64,000 bases of DNA from Luzula sylvatica (taxonomy: Eukaryota; Streptophyta; Magnoliopsida; Poales; Juncaceae): positions 5,414,501 through 5,478,500 of the forward strand of contig OX326959.1 of NCBI GenBank assembly GCA_946800325.1, written 5' to 3'. The position numbers and the translations under genes are program-made. The notes beneath the pieces are model-generated. The model saw only the letters and a list, made by a program, of their open reading frames with translations, was not told where the DNA came from and ran no database searches. Below are positions 45,779 to 55,749 of this stretch, piece by piece; position 1 is the first letter of the stretch; each line of letters begins with the position of its first letter.

Positions 45779-47298
45779 ATACACACACACATATAATATA
45801 CAACACCACAGAACACACACACACATACATATCTCTCTCTCTCTCACTCACTCACACACACATACAGATCAGGCACACACACACATTTACATACAACAAT
45901 TAATATAACTTCAAATTATTAAAATTTTATTGATCCCTGATGAAAATCTCGTCTTTCCTTCTTTTCATTATTTGTTGGTTCTTCATAGGAATGTGTTTTA
46001 ACCTGTCACACAACATATAAAGCTGCATTAATTGTATGATAAACATTTGCTTGTATTTTTAAGTGGAATATTATTTATTAATTATTACCACTGGTGTTTG
46101 TTCAACTCCCAAAAAGGGTTTCAAGAAACTTTCGATTCAATGGCCTGAAAAAACAAATATAACATAAAAATCAAAATATTGAAAATATACAGGTTAAAAT
46201 GAATGGGAAATTTACAAAAAAATGCAACAGGGGTTTTATGCAAATTCGGCAAGAAAATAACCTTGATGGGGTTGAGCTGTTCAGGCAACACCCTCCTCTG
46301 TATATTCGCTGCTATCCACTAAGTCCCTTTGTCCTGCACACAAAAAAAATATAAAAGTTAAGCATATTTTCAAAACAATTCAGGGTTTTTGTATAAATGT
46401 GTATACGAAATTCAGGGCTTTCTTGTGCAGAATATCCAAAACCAATAAATTTTTTAAATGAAAATCGAAATTCAATCTCTCAATCAAACGACAAGTACGG
46501 CTCTGGCCAGAAAACTAAGTGCAAATCAGAGAAAGAATTTGGGGGTACTAAAAACTCATTAATTACGATCAAAGAAAATCAAAACAAAAATGGAGGAGAA
46601 ACACCTACACTTTCTCGTGTGTGTCCAGCATCCTGTCTCACTTCAATACGAGATCTGAGTCCACGAGATAAGAAGACATGGTTTTTCATGAGTGCCGATT
46701 CCTCATTTCTATGATTTTCTTGCGATTTGATGAATCGATTTCTTGCAATTTCTTATCTCTAGAGTTTCTAGAGTTCTTTAATGGAGGAGAATATAGAACA
46801 GAGAAGCCAAGAAAAAGAGAGAAGAAAGAATCCAAGAAAGAAGAGAGAATGAATGAACAGTACAGAGGAGAACTCTTTTATGAAGGAACAGTATAGAGGA
46901 GCGGAGGTGAAATATTTTGTTTATTCCCTAAACTCGGTGTACTGTTAATATATGCACCATATAACAATGACATATACTCTATATTGCCATTAAAACATGG
47001 ACCGAGTTCATTTTGTTTAAATATTGAAATGTTAACGTTAATATCAGATATTACAGCTGTCCTTAGATTATCTTAACATTAGGATTAAAACTTGGTTAAG
47101 ACTTAGTTACCGTTGGAAACAAGATTAGGTTAGATATTTTGGTTTGAAATTAGATTATGTTAGATATTAGCTTGGCTATTTTTTAGAAATTAGAAATATT
47201 ATTAGCTTAATTATCATAAAACATAATTCTTGTCATTCTTTGTTTAATTAATAATAATAATTCAATGTTCATAAATAAGACTATTTTTTTTTGAATTA

Positions 47299-49487
47299 AC
47301 TAGTAAAATACCCTCGCCTTTGCTATCGCTTCGGGTTTTTGTAATTGTTTCAACACAATAACATCTCGAAGCATGTCGCTAAGAAATATTTGATTAAATA
47401 GACATAATTATTTGAACCATTTTTGAAATGAATTAATAATTATTTCTTTCATAAGTGCTTTCCTTCCATCTAATAATAAAAGCAATAAAGTTATATTCAT
47501 TACTTTTTCCTCGTCCTTGTTTGATAAAAAAAAATTATGTTGTTTTCATATAATTTATTAATATGTTAAATACTTTAAGAATCCAGTGTAAAAAATTATC
47601 TATTATCTGTAACTATTTCAAAATATATGTTATAATTTTATCATATTAATTATGTATTTATCATATAAATAAATTTATAATTATTGCATGTCAATTTCAT
47701 TCCTATTATCTGTAACATTAGGATTAAAAATTATGTCGAATTCTATATCATTGTTTTATTTATACTTACAATGAGACGAATGTAATGTTCATAAATCTAA
47801 TGGTCAGATCAGATCTAACGGTTGAGAATCAGTCGACCCGTGTGATTTAGAGTAAACAATGTGCTTAACAGTGTATAGAATAGAGACCAAGAAATATGAA
47901 TATTACCATTTGGTACAATTATGTGAAAAATTTGGAGAAGAAAGGTATAGTGATTGAAAGTAGTGGGGGTTCAAAGATCAGCATTTTTAAGTTTGATTTC
48001 TGGATTTGTACTGATCGGATATATCAAGTTCTTTTTTTTTTTTATTTTTTTTTATAATATGATCGGATATATCAAGTTTGGCACAAATTGAATTTATAAT
48101 TTATAATTATTCAGAAACTAATTGGATGAAATTTATTTGATGAGTTTAGTTGGAAACAATTTAAAATATGTATTATTATTGATGAGTATTGGTGTAATTT
48201 ACTCGCACATTTATTTTGGATCCAACTTTGTGTAATTTTCTTGTGTCACATCATCACTTTATTCTTAACCATTAAATTATGATATGTGACAAAATTTAGA
48301 CCATTGATTAATTATAGATTTTTTATAAATTTTTTTTTTGTAGCCATTTAAGTGTGCTTATTTTATACTATGTTTTAAGGATTATTACAAAGTCACATCA
48401 TCATATATTATTGACATGGACTATTATTATTGGTTATGTTCATGTTAAACTAAGATTATTCAATTGTTTATCATTTCATATAATATTACATGATCAAATA
48501 TGAATACAATGAAAATAAAAAGTTTATATATAAAATACTAATAACTAATATATAATGTTATAAACATACAACATATATTGTATTATTTTTAGAATTTTAA
48601 ATTTAAATATTCATCAAATATATTTGTTTTAATTTTCTTTTTATTTTGACATCCATATTAACATATTTCATATATACCATTTTCCATAATTTGAATTTGT
48701 AGAAATATTATGTACCAAAATTATACAAAAAATACATTTTTATAAAATAAATTTTAATTATGATTTATATAATAGAATTCTAAATATTAATATTTATTTT
48801 TTTAAAATTATAACTATATTAATAACGTATAATACTAAATTGGTTATATTTGTGTTTTTAATCAAACAAATTTAATATAAATTTTTTTTGAAAAATAATA
48901 GAAATAAAAAAACTATCCATCGAAATAATTTCTAAAATTTATAAACACTTATAAAATAATAATGTTATTTTGAAAAAATATAAAGTTAAAAAAATCATAT
49001 GATATAAGATAATTTATATTTATATTATGCTAAATTCTTTCTTTATATTATTTATTAAATTACTTTCATTATTAAGTTCGATATTATTTTTTATTTGATT
49101 GCATTTTGAATCAATAACAAGATATTAGTATTATGTAATTAATGATATGTTATTACATATGGTGTATAATTTATTATTTTTACATTTGACATTGTATGAA
49201 ATGTTATGAATAACAATGATATAATATTTGTTGTTATGTTTTTTTTTCTAAAATCGTGTTATACCTCATGCATTATTATTATAAAATGACATTAATATAA
49301 ATGTTATTATTTGATTAAGAAAATTAAATTTGTTGTCATCATAATGTAAAATAATTGTAAAACAAATATATAATCATAGACAAATTAGTTCAAATAATTA
49401 TATAATGAAATGATATTATCAATATTATCATATTTATATGTATTTTGTATTAACATCTTCGCCGCATAGCGCGAGCATTTTTCTAGT
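47299..49487. mobile_element. Segment bounded by Helitron-like hairpin-CTAGT ends
   Basis: At the left, ACTAGTAAAATACCCTCGCC runs into an imperfect hairpin (CCCTCGCC ... CTTCGGG). At the right, an imperfect hairpin (TCGCCGCATAGCGCGA, 49459-49474) is followed by eight bases and CTAGT (49483-49487). A hairpin followed by CTRRT is the 3' signature of Helitrons. Here two such ends face outward. The interior is about 2.1 kb of AT-rich non-coding DNA. It could be two abutting Helitrons or a non-canonical family. Confidence 0.4.
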
Positions 49488-49672
49488 TCATAAGTCATAA
49501 CACACACCAAATTAAACATTCTTCAACCAAAATAAAACATAAATAATTCATAACACACTATAATTAAAAAAATAAATCCCCCCTACCCCCAAACGAGTTG
49601 ACCGGAGAAAATAAAAATAAAAAACACAGCATAAATTGTAGAAAATACAAATTATTTTGTTATATATATATA

Positions 49673-49702
49673 CTAGAGATGTGCCCGCGCGATTGCGCGG
49701 GC
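49673..49702 (-). other. Perfect GC hairpin with CTAG: Helitron-like 3' end
   Basis: GCCCGCGC-GATT-GCGCGGGC (49683-49702) forms an 8-bp stem with a 4-base loop. On the minus strand it is followed by ACATCTCTAGT, so the order hairpin, short spacer, CTAGT matches Helitron 3' termini. The body of the element would extend to the right. A 5' TC end was not located. Confidence 0.55.
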
Positions 49703-50067
49703 TCGTTTGTTTTCATTATTTTTTTGAATCTTTTTTGTGTTGGGAGTTTTATTTTTTTTGTAGTGTGTATATGTGCACATATGTCGCTAAAGTTACTTAG
49801 AATGGTGAAGAACAGAAATTGCGCCCGAGACTTCACAAAACCTAGAAATTTATGTGACTAATTTGTAAAACATTTTTTAGATTCTGAAAATCCTCTTTTT
49901 TGTTGATTGTTCATTGTTTGCATTGCATACAAAAAATATTTCGGCAAACACAAATCTAGTTTCAAAAGTTATTTTTAACAAAATTACTCTGTTATATGTG
50001 TGCCTGATATGGAATGAACATTTATTTATGAATGAAAACACAATTTATCTCGAATCTAAATAACTCT
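49703..50067. other. Non-coding spacer
   Basis: AT-rich sequence adjoining the Helitron-like end. A frame covering 49598-49861 runs through the hairpin and is not credible. No gene seen. Confidence 0.45.
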
Positions 50068-50683
50068 ACGGTATATAGGGGTGTCAATGGTTCGGATCCG
50101 GTTCGGATAGTGGTCATACCAGATCCATATCCATATTGTCGGATCCGGATACGGTTCAGATAATAAACGGATACGGATACGGTTCGGATATTGTCGGATA
50201 CGGATACGGATATGGTTCTGTTTCGGATATTAAAACGGATATTATGTTATCATAACGTAACTTACTGTTTAGCTATAAATATATATAATTTGTAACATAA
50301 ACGATAAATATGATTATATTTAAACATAGTTTTACGATTGTGAGTTAAATCATTTACAAATCATTAATTTGTATATGATTTTTCAACTAATATCAAATAT
50401 AATACATAAAAATAATATATAATATGAGTATCCGGATCCGATTTCGGATACTCGAATCTAGTTTCGAGTATCCGGATCCTAAAAATACCCCGATCCGGAA
50501 CACGGATCCGGTTCCCGCACCAAAACCGAATATCGAATCCGGTTCCGGATCTTAAAATTAGCAACCAGATCCATATCCGGATCCACTCGGATTCGGATAT
50601 TTTTTTCGAATCCGGATATTTTTTCGGATACGGTTCGGGTCGGTTCGGGCAATATCCACACCATTGACATCCCTAACGGTATA
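50068..50683. mobile_element. Non-autonomous hAT element, 600 bp, 8-bp target duplication
   Basis: The element is 50076-50675, flanked by direct ACGGTATA (50068-50075 and 50676-50683). Termini TAGGGGTGTCAATGG and CCATTGACATCCCTA are inverted repeats with one mismatch in 15. Both subterminal zones are packed with CGGATA/CGGATCCGG units (left CGGATACGGATACGG, right ATCCGGATCC and TTCGGATACGGTTCGGG). There is no coding capacity; it would depend on a transposase supplied elsewhere. Confidence 0.95.
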
Positions 50684-50839
50684 TGTTGATTGCATGCATG
50701 ATATGAACAAATTATGGGTACATCGTAATTGACATGTAAAAACGAAATACATAATATATGATCATTTACAAAAAAACAGTACATAATGAAATTCATTAAA
50801 AAAAGCAAACAATTTCATTTGAACATAAAGTCAGTACGG

Positions 50840-53075
50840 ACGTTGCGTTTGCCTCAGTAAATCATGATTTTATAATTTTAGAGGAAGAACCGTTTGAATT
50901 GTTTCAGAGCCGACTTTCTCGAACAATTCATACGGTTCTTGTTTTAAACTTTGTTTATTCTTTTATACATCATAGGCAAAGTCAGGAAATGAGCTAAACG
51001 ATACTTGCATTCCGTATTTGTATATTTTCTATTCGTATTTATACTTGTAATTCGCAGTTCGTGGTATTTGTATTTGTTTTCCGTTTTCGTATTTCACACT
51101 TCGTGGTATTGGTATTTTTTTCCTTTTTGTACTCGTTTTTGTATTCTCATTCCTATTCATGTTCATGTTCTTATTTTTATTCCTATTCCTATTCTTATTC
51201 ATATTTTGTTTTTCGTAATTCGTAATTTGTATTTCGTGTTCTGTTTTTCGTAGTTCGCAGCTCATAATTTGAAGTTCATAATCACATTCATGTTGATATT
51301 CGTGTTCGTATTCATATTTGTATTTCATATTTGTATTTGCATTTCGTATTTCGTATTTCATATTTCGTATTTCGTAATTTGCAATTCCTAATTCATTATT
51401 CATAATTCGTATTTCATAGTTCTCATTGGTTTTGGTGTTGGTATCAATATTTGTTTTTCGTCTTCCTATTCGTGTTCGCTTTCGTGTTTCATGTTTGTAT
51501 TTCAAATTTAGTATAGTGTATTCATATTTTATTTGTATTTTGTAGTCGCATTCGTGTCCATTTATTTGTATCCGTATATTCGTATTCGTGTTCACGTTTG
51601 CCTCGGTAAGTCATGATTTTTATAAATTTCAAAGCAAAAACCGTTTGAATTGTTCAAGAGTCGGCTTTCTTGAACAATTCAAACAGTTCTTGCTTTAAAA
51701 TTTGTTTATTGTCTTATACATCATCGGCAAAATAAGACAAATTAACCAAGTAGTCGTCGTGAAATTTATTGAGAAAGAAAGCTTGAATTATTCGTATCTT
51801 GTATTTCGGGTTTCATATTTCGCTATTCGTAATTTGTAATTCACAATTGTAATCGTATTCGCGTTCGTATTAGTATTCGTTTTTTGCAAATCTCTACTTC
51901 CATCCGTATTCGTAACTCGTATTTCGTACTTCATAGTTAGCATTGGTTTTGGTATTGGTATCGGTATTTTTTTTTTGTTTTCGTATTTGTTTCGCGTTTC
52001 ATGATTGTATTTCGCATTTCTTAATTAATCCGTATTTCATATTTTAATTCAAATGTGTATACGTATTTTTATTTCTATTTGTACTTGTAGTTTGTATTTT
52101 GTATTTGTATTTTGTACCCGCATGTGTGTCCGTGGATTCGTATTCGTGTATTTGTATTCGTTTTTGCCTCAGTAAAGCATGAATTCTTTAGAGCAAGAAC
52201 CGTTTGAATTATTCAAGAGCCGACTTTCTTAAACAATTTAAACAATTCTTGCTCAAAAATTTGTGTATTCTTTTATACATTATCAGCAAAATCAAGAAAA
52301 TGTACGAAGTTGTCGTCGTAAAATTTATCGAGAAAGAAATCTTGTATCTTTTGTATTTTACATTTTGGGTTTCGTATCTCGCAATTCGTAATTTATAATT
52401 CGTAGTTCGTAATCGTATTCATGTTCGTATTAGTATTCGTTTTTCGTATATTTGCATTCCCATTCGATTAGTATTTCGTATTTTGTTTTTCATATTTCGT
52501 ATTTCATAATTCCTAAATTCATTATTCGTAATTTGTATTTCGTATTTTGTATTTCATATTTCATAATTCACATAGGTTTTGGTATTGGCGTCCGTATTTG
52601 TTTTTCGTTTTCGTGTATCATGTTTGTATTACGTATTTCTTAATTTATAAGTTGTATTTCGTATTTTAATTAAAATGTGTATTCGTATTTCTATTTCTAT
52701 TTCGTATTTGTATTTTTCAATCGCATATGTGACTGTGTATTCATATTCGTATATTCTTATGCATATTCGCGTTTGCCTCAGTAAATCATTGATTTTTATA
52801 AATTTTAGAGTAAAAATCATTTGAATTGTTCAAAGCCGGTTTTCTTTGACAATTCAGACAATACTTGTTTTTAAATTTGTTTATTTTTTATGCATCATCG
52901 ACACAATCAGGAAAATGAACCAATTATTGTCACAAAATTTATTGAGAAAGAAAGCTCAAATTTCTGTATTTTGTGTTTCGAATTTAGTATTTCGTCATTT
53001 TCTGTATTTTGTATTTCGTCATTCGTAATTTGTAATTCGTACTCATATTCGTGTTTGTATTAGTATTCGCAAATT
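50840..53075. repeat. Four-unit tandem array, each unit with a 55-64 base hairpin and TTCGTATT-like filler
   Basis: Units begin near 50840, 51596, 52164 and 52768. Each starts with TTTGCCTCAGTAAATCATGA, then a foldback hairpin, then TTTATACATCATCGGCAAAA and TTTATTGAGAAAGAAAGCTT, then several hundred bases of degenerate (T)TTCGTATT/TTTGTATTCG simple repeat. Hairpins are at about 50885-50940, 51633-51694, 52191-52254 and 52807-52870. In unit 3 the arms begin GAGCAAGAACCGTTTGAATT and end AATTCTTGCTC. Unit length varies (756, 568, 604) because of the filler. No coding function. Confidence 0.9.
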
Positions 53076-53582
53076 AAATGTTATTAATTATTAAATTTCC
53101 AACATGAAAAACAAATTGTTTTTGCATCATATCAAGAAATTTTTGTTTACATACTCCTTGCGCGGTTCCAGATTTGAGTGTAGAGCGTAGCCATCAAATG
53201 TGTAGCAACCGAAATTCCGTTTCCGTTTGCGTGAGTATCGAAATTCGATTGCCAGAGAGCTGTACCGTTTATTTCCCCTTTCCTCCTAACAAATACCCGT
53301 TCACACAATGCATGTTGTCGTCCCACTCGCCGCATATTGTTGAGGCTGTTTACCCACTCCTATTCTGTCGCAAGTTCTAACTTTTTCTCTGTAATAGAAC
53401 TAAAAATCAACATACAACAAATTATCAAAATTAAAATTTCCATAATCAGGGTTCCTTGTGCAATTTACGCATAATGCTTTTCATTTGTAAATTGCTTATT
53501 ATAAAAAGGTATAAAGAATGGAAGACCTTTCGTCTCTTTTCAGCGTGTTCGCTTTATCTGAAAATCGGAGCATTCAGAACTG
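53076..53582. other. Spacer, no supported gene
   Basis: A minus-strand frame at 53147-53335 (GEINGTALWQSNFDTHANG) has balanced composition but no recognisable domain and a weak start. It may be an exon relic. The rest is non-coding. Confidence 0.35.
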
Positions 53583-53637
53583 TTATCTTCGGTTAATTCC
53601 TCGAGTGTGATTCGCATTCCTGAAAATAAGCAATATC

Positions 53638-54804
53638 ATAAATACCATAGTTCTTAGAGTCGGAGTCGGAGTCGGAGTCGGCCGATGCCCGAAGAGTAAT
53701 AGTCGGGTGAGTCGGATCGGAATCGGCCGAGTCGGATCGGAGAGTCGGATTTTGTGAAAATGTTGTCTTATTAATTAAATTTTTTTTTAAAAAATAACAC
53801 AAATGCAACTTACAGTATATTATATATAGTAATACTTAATTAACTAAAAAAATACATCATAAAATAAACTTGTGCCAAAAATTATGACGCGCCAGTTGCA
53901 TGACCTCGTCATTATCATGCTCATTTTGATAAGGAAGACGATATAAATTATGACGTAGATCGTTGGATCCAAAAATTATTAGTTCTTTGTATAATTTTTG
54001 TTTTTATAATTTATTATATATTATTTTCCTTTTATTAATATTGGGCGATGTAATTATGCTTTGATTTCCTCTCTAATACGTATTTTCTGATATAAAATTA
54101 AAATAAATATTACTTTATTCTAGTATAAATTAAAATCAATTCGCATGTTTATTAATGCTATATTTTCAGTATTTGTAAATCATATTTCTTAATTATTAAG
54201 GTTATAAATGATTAAAGAAATTATATGGAAGTCTACTTATTAGGCTATATTATTTTATTAATTATTTTTCAATAAGAAAACTTATCTTGTTTAAAGAAAT
54301 TTTACAGCCTCTAATTAGGGTAATTTACATACCAAATTAACCTATTAATATTCCACAATAAAGAAAACCATACAAAAGAAGTAAATAAAAATCTGGAAAT
54401 GAAAAACCATCATTTAACAAAAATAGAACTTGATTTCTAAATGGGAAATAGAAACCCGGAATAGGAATCCATGCAGAAATTTGGACATATAAAAATCCCT
54501 TCAACCCTAACGCCTCACTTCTTACATTCTTGTTCTCTTACATGCTGCTTCATTCATGGCTCCTCTTGTTCTTTAGATCTAGGGTTTCACCTCTTCTTCT
54601 CCTTCAACCCGACGGTGAATATAATACATTACTTCCCTCTCCAAACCATATTCTTGTCTCTTCAAAGCTCGCGAGATGAAAAAAATGGCGGAGCGGTGAA
54701 AAAATGACGGAATCGGCCCGGAATCGGATCGGCCACCGCCGACTCCGACTCAAGTCGGGCGACTCCGGGCCTGAGTCGGCGATCCTGCGAACTATGATAA
54801 ATAC
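53638..54804. mobile_element. Non-autonomous hAT element, 1151 bp, 8-bp target duplication
   Basis: The element is 53646-54796 between direct ATAAATAC copies (53638-53645 and 54797-54804). Termini CATAGTTCTTAG and CTGCGAACTATG are imperfect inverted repeats. Subterminal GAGTCGG repeats lie at the left (53659-53755), and CCGACTCC/GAGTCGG at the right (54745-54780). Interior mostly AT-rich; a minus-strand stretch at 53870-53990 (LRHNLYRLPYQNEHDNDEV) may be a transposon-protein relic. It sits in an intron of the surrounding minus-strand gene. Confidence 0.9.
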
Positions 54805-55371
54805 CCCTCTTGTTCTGATCTTTCAAAAATGATCACAAAATTAAATATAGACCTACCGAGACGATGGCGAACTGGAATCTTCGTCATCTGTATGCATTTC
54901 ATTTTCTGGTTGGAAGAGGTGAATTAATCTGCATCGAAAATTAAATTAAAAATACCAGATGAGTATTAAATTAATCAAACAAATCCTTCGCATCCTCCTC
55001 CAATTCAGTCCATTTTTCCTTTAAAATCGAAATTTTCTTTTTTTGAATCTCGAAACACTCGACCATATTTCGGTATACATTCATGCCGATCCTCGTTGAA
55101 TCATAATGGGTCCTCATCTCATCTTCGACACCTCCGAGTATTTGTTCCACGTTGAAACTGAATTCCTCGAGTATTGCACTCCATTTCGTAAGCTTGAAAT
55201 CTTTCATGCCGATGTGATCGATAAAATATCTATCTTCATTGTATTTCGTCATTGCAATTTTCTCAATCTTAAGTGCTGCTTTGTCTTTTTCTAACTTTTC
55301 ATTTGACTTGGTGAGACGTTCGAACTTGTCCGAGAGGGAGCTGAACTTCGATTCACTCTCTATAACGAGGG

Positions 55372-55696
55372 TGTTAATGATCCTATCAAGAAGATAATGG
55401 AGATCAGCAGTGTACAAGTAACTGGAGAAGATAAACATTATAACTGGAGAAGTGCAGCATGAAGAAGTAATGGAGAAAATATGATGACAGTTATAACTGT
55501 CAGTCTGGAGCTCTCCAGTTGTCCTATGAGCATAATTTATTGTTGTTATTATGCAGAGAAGTTTACACGTGTTGGTTAGCAATAGGTTGTCTGAGTATCA
55601 GTGTTATATAAAATACAGTGTAATCATCTTCTTCAGTGTAATGAAAATTTGTGTGTTTAAGTTTCTCTTTGAGTTTAGTTTATCTTAAGTTTAACA
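55372..55696 (+). repeat. Copia 5' LTR
   Basis: 325 bp, TGTTAATGATCC ... TTAAGTTTAACA. Contains a TATA-like TTATATAAAATACAGTG (55607-55623), the likely promoter of the genomic RNA, and an internal inverted motif GACAGTTATAACTGTC (55486-55501). Confidence 0.97.
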
Positions 55697-55709
55697 TGGT
55701 ATCATGAGC
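55697..55709 (+). other. Primer binding site, initiator tRNA-Met type
   Basis: TGGTATCATGAGC directly after the 5' LTR. It differs from the common plant copia site TGGTATCAGAGC by one inserted base. It primes minus-strand DNA synthesis. Confidence 0.85.
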
Positions 55710-55749
55710 AACAAAGCTTAAGCTCTCGATCCTACTGTATCCTTCTCAC

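Larger units (their letters stand above)
43404..47310. repeat. 3.9-kb palindrome with GC-rich core
   Basis: The left arm 43404-45232 and right arm 45778-47310 are inverted copies. Outer ends match as ACTAGTTAATT(C)AAAAAAAATAG, and the arms share CTAATATTTCTAATTTC-type sequence, the ATATGGTGCATATATTAACA phrase, and an exon-like stretch. The left arm is about 260 bases longer because of an internal direct duplication. A short further match outside (CGACATGCTTC, 43379 and 47375) flanks a 43-base gap. No target duplication was found, so this could be a foldback transposon or an inverted segmental duplication. Confidence 0.93.

Noticed and set aside
45030..45908. Several overlapping 140-270 codon frames on both strands, Gly/Pro/Arg-rich
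   Set aside because: They lie in the GC-rich palindromic core, where stop codons are rare in all frames. The mirror-image frames on both strands come from the inverted repeat.
50885..50940. Hairpin as a microRNA precursor
   Set aside because: It is present in four tandem copies with variable arms in a satellite-like array, and there is no expression evidence. Kept as a structural observation only.
51029..51595. 188-codon minus-strand open frame rich in Asn, Tyr, Glu, Arg
   Set aside because: It is translation of the degenerate TTCGTATT filler, which lacks stops in this frame. The composition is entirely set by the repeat.
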